From positions 1 to 64,000 of the forward strand of contig JADHOC010000002.1 in assembly GCA_016779205.1 (NCBI GenBank): DNA of 64,000 nt. Direction: 5' to 3'. Positions within the stretch are counted from its first letter, which is position 1. Each line of letters starts with the position of its first letter. The translations under genes were made by a program, and so were the position numbers. The DNA is from Planctomycetota bacterium (GTDB taxonomy: Bacteria > Planctomycetota > UBA1135 > GCA-002686595). The notes under the pieces were generated by a model, which worked only from the letters and a program-made list of their open reading frames with translations, was not told where the DNA came from and did no database searches. This document shows positions 1-8,504 of the stretch, one piece after another.

Positions 1-554
1 AACCGATCCGAGGTCCCGTAGCCGGGCGCCGCCAGGAGAATGGGACCGCCGGACCCGTCCAGCTCGAATCCGCGCTCCACGAACTCCACCAGTTCCTGGT
101 ACGGCTCAGGACCCAGGGAGACCCGGTGCGCGGTGGCCCGCATGGCCGAGGGCGTCGGCCAGAGCGCCCCGCGCAGGGCGACGCCGGCGGTGAGGTCGTC
201 CCAGGTGGGCACCTCCAGGTAGAAGTCATGGTCGCCCCACCCGAAGGCCACGTAGCCGCCCGGGCTCGCCGGCACCTCCGGGGGGAGCCAGCTGGACCAG
301 TCTCGCTCGGGGCGCGCGGTGGGGAGCCAGACCGACACGTGGACGCCGTTGGTCACCAGGTACACGTCCACCTCCCCGCCGTCGGGGTCCGCGCCGGCGT
401 GCACAGGGATGCGCATGGCCACCTCAGCGGTCACCAGGTAGAGGCCGACGAGGGCCAGCGCGACGATGAGCCCCCGGGCCAGCCCACGCAGCGTCCGCCG
501 CCCGAGGCCGGGGGCCAGGGGCGAGGGTTCGGGGGACTCGAAGGGAGACTCCAT
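1..554 (-). CDS. DUF2459 (TIGR02117) family protein, 3' end cut by the window
   Basis: The reverse strand is open from an ATG at 554 to the window edge (184 codons seen, no stop). One membrane segment lies at about residues 24-43. It is followed by the family hallmarks VYLVTNGVHVSVWLP (residues 64-78), GWGDHDFYLEVPTW (105-118) and a PGYG segment near residue 175. These match TIGR02117/DUF2459, a family of exported or membrane-anchored proteins of unknown biochemical role first noted near urease genes. No urease genes are visible here. The gene is divergent from the M41-like gene starting at 595, leaving 40 bp for both promoters. The family assignment is fairly secure; no function is known. 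Confidence 0.8.
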   Translation of the reverse strand, partial: MESPFESPEPSPLAPGLGRRTLRGLARGLIVALALVGLYLVTAEVAMRIPVHAGADPDGGEVDVYLVTNGVHVSVWLPTARPERDWSSWLPPEVPASPGGYVAFGWGDHDFYLEVPTWDDLTAGVALRGALWPTPSAMRATAHRVSLGPEPYQELVEFVERGFELDGSGGPILLAAPGYGTSDR

Positions 555-594
555 GGCGACGGGTCAGGGACGAGCAGAGCGATATCCTGGGGCC

Positions 595-1068
595 ATGGCG
601 AGCCCCGACCCCTCCGAAATCGAAGCCTGGCATGAGGCCGGGCACGCGGTCATCGCTCACCTGCTCGGTGGGCGCATCGTGAGCGTCTCGCTGGAGCCCG
701 AGGAGGACGGCTTCGGCGGCCGCTCCGCCATCCAGTGGAGCACCTCGAAGGGCGCCTCCGTCGCGAGCCTCTCCGGTCGCGTGGCCCTCGCGGGGCCCAT
801 CGCGGAGGTCGAGCGGTTCGGTGGCCACGACCTCGACGACGTCCACGTCCTCGCGGCATGGGAGGCCGATTGGCGGGAGATCGAGCGCTGCGCCGCGGTC
901 CTGGAGCGCCAGGCCGAGGGCCAGCGGCGCCTGATCGAGGGCTGGGCCCGGGAGGTCCGGACCATGCTCCTCGACCCCGGCGTGGAGGAGCTGGTAGCCC
1001 GGGTCGCGGACGCCCTCGACGCCCACGGCGAGCTGGACGAGACGCTCTTCGAGGACTGCCTGGGGTGA
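595..1068 (+). CDS. Small M41-like (FtsH-type) zinc metalloprotease-domain protein
   Basis: A 157-residue protein carrying HEAGH at residues 13-17, the zinc-binding motif of the FtsH peptidase domain (M41). No AAA+ ATPase and no transmembrane segment are present, so this is a stand-alone protease-like domain of the kind often annotated as ATP-dependent Zn protease. The Asp-rich stretch GGHDLDDVH (about residues 80-88) is a plausible site for the third metal ligand; that is inference. The frame extends upstream of 595, but this ATG is preferred because a TATCCT hexamer ends 6 nt before it and homology begins immediately. Substrate unknown. Confidence 0.75.
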   Translation: MASPDPSEIEAWHEAGHAVIAHLLGGRIVSVSLEPEEDGFGGRSAIQWSTSKGASVASLSGRVALAGPIAEVERFGGHDLDDVHVLAAWEADWREIERCAAVLERQAEGQRRLIEGWAREVRTMLLDPGVEELVARVADALDAHGELDETLFEDCLG

Positions 1069-1098
1069 GGCGCGGGACGCGCGGACTAGGATGCGACC

Positions 1099-1791
1099 GT
1101 GCCCCCTGAGAAATACATCGTCGGAGCCGCGCTCGTCGCGATCCTGATCTTCGCCCTGGCCCTCCACGAGGCCGCCCACGCCGCCGTCGCCAACTGGTGT
1201 GGTGACGACACCGCCAAGCGCCTCGGTCGCGTGACGCTCAACCCGATCAAGAGCATCGATCCGGTGCTCACGATCCTGCTGCCGGGGATGCTCTTCTTCG
1301 TGCTCCCCGCGGTGCTGAAAACGCAGCCGCTCATGTTCGGCGGCGCCAAGCCCGTGCCGGTCAACATGGGCCGGCTGCGGCACCCCTACCGGGACATGAT
1401 GTGGGTCGCGCTCGCGGGCCCGGTGACCAACCTGATCCTGGCCTTCCTGGCCATGGTCGCCCTCAAGAGCCTCCTGGTCGCCGGGGCTCTCGTGCCCCAG
1501 GACATGGGCACGAAGATCCTGATGGGCGCGGTGCAGTTCAACCTCCTGCTGACCGTGTTCAACATGATCCCGATCCCCCCCCTGGATGGGTCGCGGGTCC
1601 TGACGTTCCTCCTGCCCGACCGCCTCCGGGCGCCGTTCAACGCCTTGACGCCGCTGGGGATCCCGATCCTCTTCGCCCTGCTCTTCTTCGTCCCGGGCGG
1701 GCAGGATGCCTTGCTCGGCGGGATGGGCGCCCTCTACGATTGGCTCGCCGGCGCGGTCGAGGGGATCTTCAGCCTCCTCGGCGGAGGCTGA
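1099..1791 (+). CDS. Site-2 protease family (M50) membrane metalloprotease
   Basis: A 230-residue polytopic membrane protein. HEAAH at residues 23-27 lies in the first hydrophobic helix, and NMIPIPPLDG at 155-164 supplies the Asp ligand (D163). These are the two catalytic elements of M50 intramembrane zinc proteases. The short form without a PDZ domain matches the soil-type site-2 protease family rather than RseP. Family members cut transmembrane substrates such as anti-sigma factors; the substrate here cannot be inferred. The start is GTG, with TAGGAT ending 6 nt before it, which suggests a leaderless transcript. scpA follows after 4 nt, so the two are probably co-transcribed. Confidence 0.88.
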   Translation: MPPEKYIVGAALVAILIFALALHEAAHAAVANWCGDDTAKRLGRVTLNPIKSIDPVLTILLPGMLFFVLPAVLKTQPLMFGGAKPVPVNMGRLRHPYRDMMWVALAGPVTNLILAFLAMVALKSLLVAGALVPQDMGTKILMGAVQFNLLLTVFNMIPIPPLDGSRVLTFLLPDRLRAPFNALTPLGIPILFALLFFVPGGQDALLGGMGALYDWLAGAVEGIFSLLGGG

Positions 1792-1795
1792 TTCC

Positions 1796-2836
1796 ATGAC
1801 GACCACCGAAATGACCGACCCGGCCCAAGACCCGCCCGTCCCGGAGGGCCAGGCCCCGGCGCCGGGCGCGGACGAGGGACGCTCCCAGCGCACCGAGGAC
1901 TTCACCGTGAAGCTCGAGGAGGTCTTCCAGGGGCCCCTCGACCTGCTCCTGCACCTCGTGAAGGAGCAGGAGGTGGAGATCCAGGACGTCCGCCTCGCCG
2001 ACGTCGCCCAGTCCTACATGGACCACGTGCGCGCCCTCAAGGGCCTCGACATCGAGGTGGCGGGGGAGTTCCTGGTCATCGCCGCGACGCTCATGGCCAT
2101 CAAGTCGCGCTCGCTGCTGCCCCGGGAGGAGGTCGAGCTCGAGGATGACCTCGACCCCCAGGACGAGCTGATCCAGCGCCTGATCGAGTACCGGCGCTTC
2201 AAGGGCGCCTCGGACGACCTCGAGGACCGCTTCCACCGCCGCACCCTCGAGCACGCCCGCGGGTACCGCCGCGAGGTCACCGACAACGAGCCCGAGCGCA
2301 GCTACGACCTCGGCGAGGTCACCTCCTGGGACCTCCTGGCCACCTTCTCGCGCCTCATGCGCGAGACCCTCGCCGGCAGGCCCCACACCATCAAGGGGGA
2401 CCCCCGGCCCCTGCGCTGGTACGTCCAGTCCATCGGCTCCGCCGTCCGCAGCCGCCCCGAGGGCGCCTCCCTGCGGGACCTCGTGGAGGCTATGGGCGAC
2501 GTCCCCACTCGCGAGGGCCTCGTGGGCGCCTTCTGCGCGCTCCTCGAGCTGATGAAGATCGGCCTCGTCTCCGCCCACCAGGAGGACCAAGCCGAGGACA
2601 TCACCCTCAAGTGGTCCGCCCCGGAGGACGGGGAGAGCGACCTGGACGAGCTGATCAAGGCCTCGCGCTTCATGGATGAGGACTCCGAGGAGCTGGATCA
2701 GGTCCTCGACTCCGCCGACGGTGAACCGGCCGGGTCCGAGACCGACGCGGAGGACGCCGCGCCCGCCGACGAGGACGCGCTCGCCGCGGAGCCGGAAGAG
2801 CGCCTCTCCACGGGCTCTCCGCCCTCCGGCGACTGA
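1796..2836 (+). CDS. scpA: Segregation and condensation protein A
   Basis: A 346-residue ScpA, the kleisin that bridges SMC heads in the chromosome-condensing SMC-ScpAB complex. An acidic, Pro-rich N-terminal tail (about 35 residues) precedes the conserved F-x-GPLDLLLHLVKE block and the helix AATLMAIKSRSLLP. The C-terminal winged-helix segment ends near residue 285 and is followed by an acidic tail. The start ATG at 1796 lies 4 nt after the upstream stop; an in-frame upstream ATG (1706) is inside the protease gene and is rejected. scpB is not adjacent, unlike in many bacteria, and must lie elsewhere. Confidence 0.93.
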   Translation: MTTTEMTDPAQDPPVPEGQAPAPGADEGRSQRTEDFTVKLEEVFQGPLDLLLHLVKEQEVEIQDVRLADVAQSYMDHVRALKGLDIEVAGEFLVIAATLMAIKSRSLLPREEVELEDDLDPQDELIQRLIEYRRFKGASDDLEDRFHRRTLEHARGYRREVTDNEPERSYDLGEVTSWDLLATFSRLMRETLAGRPHTIKGDPRPLRWYVQSIGSAVRSRPEGASLRDLVEAMGDVPTREGLVGAFCALLELMKIGLVSAHQEDQAEDITLKWSAPEDGESDLDELIKASRFMDEDSEELDQVLDSADGEPAGSETDAEDAAPADEDALAAEPEERLSTGSPPSGD

Positions 2837-2859
2837 TAAGCTCCCGTCATCGCTCTGAC

Positions 2860-2894
2860 CGCTCCGACGCCCCTTGAGGCGGAGGGGCGGAGCG
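2860..2894 (+). terminator. Imperfect GC hairpin after scpA
   Basis: The arms CGCTCCG(ACG)CCCC and GGGGCGGAGCG pair over 11 bp with a 3-nt bulge and a 10-nt loop, 24 nt after the scpA stop. There is no T-run, so termination efficiency is uncertain. Confidence 0.45.
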
Positions 2895-2940
2895 ACGATT
2901 CTCTCGTGCGCTGCGGCGCAGCCGAAACGAACCGAAGATC

Positions 2941-2957
2941 GCGAGGGTCTCCCTCGC
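2941..2957 (+). promoter_or_regulatory. Leader hairpin upstream of trxA
   Basis: A perfect 7-bp stem (GCGAGGG/CCCTCGC) with a 3-nt loop ends 17 nt before the trxA start codon. It could affect translation or act as an attenuator. This is seen in sequence only; function is inferred. Confidence 0.35.
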
Positions 2958-2974
2958 ACGCCCCAAACCAAAAG

Positions 2975-3298
2975 ATGAGCAGCCTCACCGAAACCTCCGA
3001 CGCCAGCTGGGACACCGACGTCCTCGGCTCCGATCAGCCCGTCCTCGTCGACTTCTGGGCGCCCTGGTGCGGGCCCTGCAAGGCCATGCTCCCCTACGTC
3101 GAGAAGCTCGCCGAGGAGTACGCCGGGAAGATCAAGGTCGTGAAGCTCAACACCCAGGACAACATGGAGACCGCCTCGAAGTACGGCATCACCTCCATCC
3201 CGACCTTCGTCGTCGTCAAGGGCGGATTGGTGCAGGAGCAGGTGATCGGCGCGCTCAAGTACGACGGCCTCAAGGGCCTCGTCGACCCGCACGTCTGA
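2975..3298 (+). CDS. trxA: Thioredoxin
   Basis: A 107-residue cytoplasmic thioredoxin with the classic FWAPWCGPCK active site (C32 and C35) and the cis-Pro loop TSIPTF. It reduces protein disulfides using electrons from thioredoxin reductase, which is not in this window. The length is normal for the family. The frame runs upstream to an earlier ATG at 2906, but the ATG at 2975 gives the standard N terminus and lies after the leader hairpin. It is preceded by scpA and followed after 37 bp by fmt on the same strand. Confidence 0.95.
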   Translation: MSSLTETSDASWDTDVLGSDQPVLVDFWAPWCGPCKAMLPYVEKLAEEYAGKIKVVKLNTQDNMETASKYGITSIPTFVVVKGGLVQEQVIGALKYDGLKGLVDPHV

Positions 3299-3335
3299 TG
3301 GGCCCGCGGCGCCCCGCGTCGCTCCCCGACCGACC

Positions 3336-4286
3336 ATGCGCGTCGTCTTCCTTGGATCGCCGCCCTTCGCGACGCCGATCCTCCGCCGGCTCCTTGAGAG
3401 CCCCCACGAGGTCCTCGGCCTCGTCACGCCCCCCGATCGCCCGCGCGGTCGGGGGCGCGGCGTTTCTCGGTCCGAGTTGGCGACGCTCGCGGACGACGCC
3501 GGCCTGCCCGTCCTCCAACCCGCCTCCACCAAGGATCCCGAGTTCGTGGCCGCGCTCGCGGGCCTCGGCGCCGACGCCCTGATGGTGGCCAGCTACGGGG
3601 AGATCCTCCGGTCGGAGCTCCTCGACCTGTGCCCCCACGGCGCCCTCAACGTCCACGGCTCCCTCCTCCCGCGCTGGCGCGGGGCCTCGCCAATCCAGCG
3701 CGCCGTCGCCGCCGGCGACGCCCAGACGGGCGTCTCCATCCAGCGCATGGTGCTCGCCCTGGACGCGGGTGACGTGCTCCTCTCTCGCGCCACCCCCATC
3801 GGCGCCACCGAGACCTCCGCGGACCTCTTCGGCCGCCTCGCCGACCTGGGCGCGGCCGCCGCCGTGGAGGCCCTCGACCTGATCGAGGGCGGCGACGCCC
3901 GGTACGAGCCCCAGGACACCGAGCTCGTCACCCTGGCCCCCAAGCTGACCAAGGATGACGGGCGCATCGACTTCGATCGCGACCCCGAGTCCGTCGCCCG
4001 GCACGTCCGCGCCATGACCACCTGGCCCGGCGCCCGGACCCGCCTTCCCGACGGGCGCGACCTCGTGGTGCTCGAGGCGCTCCCGGTGGAGCCCGGCGGG
4101 GCCACGCCCCCGGCTGAGTCCGCACCTGGGCCCGCCGGATCGGTCCTCGCCGGCCCCGGCCTCGTGGTCCAGGCGCGCGGAGGCGCGGTGCGCCTGCGGC
4201 GGCTCAAGCCCGCGGGGAAGGGTGCCATGGACGATGACGCGTTCCTCAACGGCACCCGCCTCGAGCCAGGCGAGCGCCTCGGCTAG
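3336..4286 (+). CDS. fmt: Methionyl-tRNA formyltransferase
   Basis: A 316-residue enzyme that formylates initiator Met-tRNA using 10-formyl-tetrahydrofolate. The N-terminal MRVVFLGSPPFATPIL matches the family start. The catalytic block LNVHGSLLPRWRGASPIQ contains N105 and H107, and D143 in ALDAGD completes the triad. The C-terminal OB-like domain is present (about residues 200-316). The usual partner def (peptide deformylase) is not adjacent. A strong hairpin lies just after the stop. Confidence 0.95.
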   Translation: MRVVFLGSPPFATPILRRLLESPHEVLGLVTPPDRPRGRGRGVSRSELATLADDAGLPVLQPASTKDPEFVAALAGLGADALMVASYGEILRSELLDLCPHGALNVHGSLLPRWRGASPIQRAVAAGDAQTGVSIQRMVLALDAGDVLLSRATPIGATETSADLFGRLADLGAAAAVEALDLIEGGDARYEPQDTELVTLAPKLTKDDGRIDFDRDPESVARHVRAMTTWPGARTRLPDGRDLVVLEALPVEPGGATPPAESAPGPAGSVLAGPGLVVQARGGAVRLRRLKPAGKGAMDDDAFLNGTRLEPGERLG

Positions 4287-4297
4287 CGCCCGTCTAC

Positions 4298-4340
4298 GGG
4301 CAGCGCCCCGCACCGGCCAGGCCGATGCGGGGCGCTGCCC
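4298..4340. terminator. Bidirectional terminator hairpin between fmt and the convergent secreted-protein gene
   Basis: A perfect 15-bp inverted repeat (4298-4312 and 4326-4340; arm GGGCAGCGCCCCGCA) with a 13-nt loop, midway between two convergent stop codons. There is no T-tract, as is common at this GC content. Confidence 0.75.
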
Positions 4341-4373
4341 CCGGGACCTCAGGGGCCCCTCAGCTCCGATGGA

Positions 4374-5669
4374 TCACTGGAACGTGACCGAGAGCCCGTC
4401 CGTGAAGTTGGACGTGGCCGAGCCGCCGATGGCGTCGCGGTACCAGGCCTGGAAGTTCCAGGTGTCCCCCGCGACAGCCGTCACGAAGCCCGTGGGCTGG
4501 GGAATCTGGGTCAGGTTGAGCGCGAGGCTGATCTGGCCGACGGCGTTGGCCTGCTGGATCTGCCCCGGGCCCACGTAGCGACCGATGGAGCCCGACAGGC
4601 ACAGGTTGCCCTGGCTGCCGCCCGGGTTCGCCGCGAAGCCCTGCGCGGTGCTCGCGAGGTAGAAGGCGAAGGAGTTCGCCGGGAGGTTGGCGGTGCTGAG
4701 GGTCAGGTTGTTGTCCAGCGCCACGTCGGAGCCGGCCGCCGTGGTGTTGGCGATGGCACCCGTGGAGTTCGTGTTGGCCGCGCAGTACGAGGTACCGACG
4801 CCGCCGCCGCCACCGCCGCTGCAGCCCGAGCCGCCGATCACCATCGAGTAGGAGTTGCAGTCGAAGTCCGGGTCGCTGATCCAGAGCTCGACGCGGAGGA
4901 AGACGTTGAGGGGGCCGGTGCCGGCCGAGTTGTCGATCAGGAGGTTCTCGTCGTCGGAGGCCGAGCCGCCGATCCCGAGGTTCCCGCCGCCGCAGGCGTC
5001 GAAGGCGAAGATGTCGATGTCACCGACGGCCGTGGAGAACAGGACGTCGATCGACATGGTGCCGCCCGTGTCCACGCAGAAGGAGTACCAGTCCGGGTCC
5101 GACTTGGAGCACCAGAGGTTGCTGTACGTGCCATCCGGCAGCGCCACGGCCGAAGCGCAGTCGTCGTTCTCCTCGAGCTGGTCATCCTGGGCCGGGTCGC
5201 ACGGATCCGCGCTGATCACGAACTGGCCGGGGCCACTGTTACCGGCCCCCACCTGCCGCGAGCCGACACGCATGAGGTAGGACTGCCCCTGCACGGCCGG
5301 GAAGGCGAGGCGCGAGAGCCCCGTGGCGCCGCAGTTCGCCGCGGCGCAGTCGAGGAGCGTCAGAGAGCCGCAGGAGGAATTGGCGGTGTAGACCGCGATC
5401 CGGGTCTCGAAGGCGGTGTTGGTGCCGCAGGTCTCGAAGCGAACGAAGTCCGTGGAGGGGGCGGTCCACTCGTACCAGAGGTCCTTCCGGACCGGGAGGC
5501 CGTTGCAGTCGTTGACGCCGCTGGCGGTCGCCGACGAGTTGTCGAAGGAGAACGTGTTGAACCCGGCGATCGGGGTCGCGCCGCTGCAGTCGTCGTTCGA
5601 CTGGGCGCTGACGAGGCCGGGGGCGATGAAGAGCAGGCTGGCTCCGATCAGGAGAGACTTTGCGTTCAT
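4374..5669 (-). CDS. Secreted protein with PPC-like domain and a recurrent C-terminal module
   Basis: A 431-residue exported protein. The signal peptide starts at MNAKSLLIGASLL and probably ends at VSAQ (about residue 21). Next comes a Cys-containing region beginning NDDCSGA, of a type seen in planctomycete surface proteins. A prepeptidase-C-terminal (PPC)-like domain follows, with the pattern DPDWYSFCVDTGG. A Gly-rich linker joins this to a roughly 137-residue C-terminal module (295-431) ending SNFTDGLSVTFQ. The same module ends the protein at 26980-29085. The frame is open further upstream, but only this start gives a signal peptide. Function unknown; adhesion, surface display or sorting is inference. 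Confidence 0.75.
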   Translation of the reverse strand: MNAKSLLIGASLLFIAPGLVSAQSNDDCSGATPIAGFNTFSFDNSSATASGVNDCNGLPVRKDLWYEWTAPSTDFVRFETCGTNTAFETRIAVYTANSSCGSLTLLDCAAANCGATGLSRLAFPAVQGQSYLMRVGSRQVGAGNSGPGQFVISADPCDPAQDDQLEENDDCASAVALPDGTYSNLWCSKSDPDWYSFCVDTGGTMSIDVLFSTAVGDIDIFAFDACGGGNLGIGGSASDDENLLIDNSAGTGPLNVFLRVELWISDPDFDCNSYSMVIGGSGCSGGGGGGVGTSYCAANTNSTGAIANTTAAGSDVALDNNLTLSTANLPANSFAFYLASTAQGFAANPGGSQGNLCLSGSIGRYVGPGQIQQANAVGQISLALNLTQIPQPTGFVTAVAGDTWNFQAWYRDAIGGSATSNFTDGLSVTFQ

Positions 5670-5850
5670 GGTGGTTGGAGGCTTGAGGGAAGGGGGCGCG
5701 CCGCTCGCCAGATGGGGGAAAGACAGGTGAGCCGCGGGCGCCGGATTGTTCGCTCCCTCCATCATGTCAGGACCCTGTGATCTTGCATGTGATTCGCCGC
5801 TCGCACCCCGTCCCGGTTCGCGCAACGGGGACGCGCCAACCTCCACCCGG

Positions 5851-7053
5851 TCACTGCGGGCGCTGGATCAGCCCGCAGAGCATCGCCAGCGCAACCGCCA
5901 GCAGTCCCATCATGAGAAGCGGCGCGCCGAAGGTGCCCGTGCGCTCCATCACCTCGGCCGTCGCCCAGGGCGCCACCGCCGAGCCCGCCACCGCTGCGGT
6001 CCCGGCCGCGCCCCGGATCGCCCCGTGGTGCCGGCGACCGAAGAAGCGCGCCAGGGTCGGCCCGTGGGTCGCCGCTCCCAGACCCTGGGCGACCCCGAGG
6101 GTCCCCATCGCCACATGGGACCCAAGGCCGCCGGTCCAGACCTCGAGCAGGGCGGCACCGAGCCCGAGCAGGACCATCGAGGTGCCGAGGAGGGGCGCCG
6201 GCCGCAGCCGGTCCGCGAGCACTCCGCCCAGGAGCGTCGCGGCCAGCCCCGCCCCCGCGTAGGTCATGTACGTCCGGGCGGCCTCCGCCGCGCTGGCCCC
6301 CGACTCCGCGAGGATGGGGAGCAGGTGGAAGTGCACCGCCGTGACGATCGCCGCCTGGGCCGCGACAAGGGCGATGAGCACCCAGAAGACGACGGTCCTG
6401 CGCGCCCCCGCGAGGTCGAAGGAGTGAGACCACCCCTCGCCCTCGTCCTCCCCGCCCCCCGCGGGGTGCGGGTCCTGGTCGATCAGGAAGGCCGAAGCGA
6501 AGAGGCCGAGGGCCGCGGCCGAGGCCGTCAGCGCCACCGCCGCGAACCGCCACCCGTGGCTCGCAATGAGCGCGACGGACAGCTGGGGCACCGTTGCGAT
6601 GGCCAGGGCCACCGTGCCGCCGCGGAGCCCCTCCATACGCCCCAGCGTGGCGTCAAAGCGCAGGGCCAGGGCGTGGCTGGAGGCGAGGGAGATCGCCCCC
6701 TGCCCGGTCAGCCGGAGGAGGAAGAAGGCCAGGGTGAGGGAGGCGAAGCCGCCCGCCGACTGGAACGCGAGCCCCGCCCCCGCGAGGCCCACGGACGCGA
6801 CACCGATCATCCGCCGCGGGCCGATTCGGTCCGCCACGCGGCCCACCCCGGTCAAGCAGAGGGCGGATGCGAGGGTGCCGATCAGGTACGCGAGGCCAAG
6901 GCGCTCGAGGGTGAGGTCGAGCGACCCGGAGAGCGCACCGCTGAAGGTCGAGATGACGAACGTCTGCCCCGGCGCGGTGATGAACATCGCGATCAGGCAG
7001 CCCACCACCACGACCGCCCCCGGCCGGCCCGCCCCCGTTCCGGTGGTCCCCAT
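5851..7053 (-). CDS. Major facilitator superfamily transporter
   Basis: A 400-residue polytopic membrane protein with about 12 hydrophobic segments split into two halves by a charged loop (about residues 190-212). The loop after TM2 reads GRVADRIGPRRMIG, the classic MFS motif A (G-x-x-x-D-R-x-G-x-R-R), and a weaker copy, GGVLADRLRPAP, occurs in the second half. The ATG at 7053 is chosen because the segment upstream of it is not hydrophobic and overlaps the divergent rsmB promoter. Substrate cannot be assigned; drug or metabolite export and monocarboxylate uptake are all possible. Confidence 0.85.
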   Translation of the reverse strand: MGTTGTGAGRPGAVVVVGCLIAMFITAPGQTFVISTFSGALSGSLDLTLERLGLAYLIGTLASALCLTGVGRVADRIGPRRMIGVASVGLAGAGLAFQSAGGFASLTLAFFLLRLTGQGAISLASSHALALRFDATLGRMEGLRGGTVALAIATVPQLSVALIASHGWRFAAVALTASAAALGLFASAFLIDQDPHPAGGGEDEGEGWSHSFDLAGARRTVVFWVLIALVAAQAAIVTAVHFHLLPILAESGASAAEAARTYMTYAGAGLAATLLGGVLADRLRPAPLLGTSMVLLGLGAALLEVWTGGLGSHVAMGTLGVAQGLGAATHGPTLARFFGRRHHGAIRGAAGTAAVAGSAVAPWATAEVMERTGTFGAPLLMMGLLAVALAMLCGLIQRPQ

Positions 7054-7147
7054 GGGCGCAGTCTCCCCACCGGACTCTCCACGGGGTGTGGAAAGCGGGA
7101 GCTTTGTCGCGAAGGCACGAAGGCCGCGGGCGGGTAGGATCCGCCCG

Positions 7148-8494
7148 ATGCCCCGCGAGACCGCCTTCCTCTGCCTGCGAAGTGGATCCACCACGCCCCT
7201 GCGAGAGGTCGATCGCTACGCCGCCCAGCGCGGCCTCGATGAGCGAGACACGGGCCTCGCGCGCCGGCTCGTGGGGACCGAGATCCGCCGGCGGGGGACC
7301 CTGCGCGCGGTGCTCGCCGCCTTCGCCCACGCCAAGCCGAAGGCCGACCTCGCGACGCTCCTTCGCCTCGGGATCGCCCAGCTGCTCTTCCTGGACCGCG
7401 TCCCGGACCACGCCGCCATCTCGGAGACCGTCCGGTGCGTCACCGACCACCTCGGACTGGGCAAGGGCCGCACCGCGAACGCCGTCTTGCGCAGCGTCCA
7501 GCGGTCGATTCGCCCGGGGGCCTGCGGAGACCCGACCCGCGACGTGGTCGGGCGCGACCTCCGCTTCGAGTTCCCCGTGTTCCGTGACCCCGAGGCACAC
7601 CCCCACCTCTGGGCCGAGGACGCCCTCTCGATGCCCAGCGCCCTCCACAAGCGGTGGGCCCAGAGGATGGGTCGCGAGGAGGCGGACCGCCTCGCGCGCC
7701 TCGCCCTCGAGGAGCCGCCCCTCTCCCTGCGCATCCGATCCGAGCGCCCGCGGGACGAGGTGCGCGCCGAGCTCCAGAGCGCCGGCGCCCCCTCGGTCGA
7801 GGGCGAGCACCCCCGCTTCCTGCTCGTGGCGCCCGAGGACGCCGCCGCGGCCCTCGCCTCCCCCCTCTTCCACCACGGCGAGATCACCGTCCAGGGCGAA
7901 CACGCCTTCCGCGCGGCCCTCGTGCTCAGCGACGTGAAGGGCCGCCGCGTCCTCGACCTCTGCGCCGCGCCGGGGGGGAAGACCGCCGCGCTCCTCGAGG
8001 GCGAGCCGGGCCACCTCGTGGCCTGTGACCTCTCTCCGCGGCGCCTTCAGCGCATCCCCACCGGCTTCCAGCGCCTCGGCCTCGTCGCGCCGGGCCTGCT
8101 CGCCATGAACGGGGCCGACGCCCTGAGGGCCGACGCGCGGTTCGACGCGGTGCTGGTGGACGCCCCCTGCAGCAACACCGGCGTCCTCGCCCAGCGGCCC
8201 GGCGCCCGATGGCGCCATGGCCCCCAGGGACAGAAGGAGCTCGTCGACCTCCAGCGCGCCCTCCTGCGCGCCGCCGCTGCGCACGTGGAGCCCGGCGGCG
8301 TGCTCGTGCACTCCACCTGCAGCCTGGAGAACGAGGAGAACGAGCAGCAGGTCCGCGGCTTTCTCCGTGACCACCCGGAGTGGTCGCTCGAGCAGGAGCG
8401 GCGGTCCGCGCCGCGCTCCCTGGACAGCGGCGGCCCGACCGACGGTGGGTATGCCGCGCGTCTCCGGGCCCCCAACGCGAGCGGCGCTCGCTAA
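7148..8494 (+). CDS. rsmB: 16S rRNA m5C methyltransferase, RsmB type
   Basis: A 448-residue enzyme with an N-terminal NusB-like RNA-binding domain (about residues 12-125) and a C-terminal Rossmann methyltransferase. SAM motif I is LCAAPGGKTA (271-280). The two catalytic cysteines are C341 in VDAPCSNTGVL and C391 in HSTCSLENEENE, as expected for RNA m5C methyltransferases. RsmB methylates C967 (E. coli numbering) of 16S rRNA. The ATG at 7148 has TAGGAT ending 7 nt upstream. The gene is divergent from the MFS transporter gene. Confidence 0.92.
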   Translation: MPRETAFLCLRSGSTTPLREVDRYAAQRGLDERDTGLARRLVGTEIRRRGTLRAVLAAFAHAKPKADLATLLRLGIAQLLFLDRVPDHAAISETVRCVTDHLGLGKGRTANAVLRSVQRSIRPGACGDPTRDVVGRDLRFEFPVFRDPEAHPHLWAEDALSMPSALHKRWAQRMGREEADRLARLALEEPPLSLRIRSERPRDEVRAELQSAGAPSVEGEHPRFLLVAPEDAAAALASPLFHHGEITVQGEHAFRAALVLSDVKGRRVLDLCAAPGGKTAALLEGEPGHLVACDLSPRRLQRIPTGFQRLGLVAPGLLAMNGADALRADARFDAVLVDAPCSNTGVLAQRPGARWRHGPQGQKELVDLQRALLRAAAAHVEPGGVLVHSTCSLENEENEQQVRGFLRDHPEWSLEQERRSAPRSLDSGGPTDGGYAARLRAPNASGAR

Positions 8495-8504
8495 GCTCGC
8501 CCCC

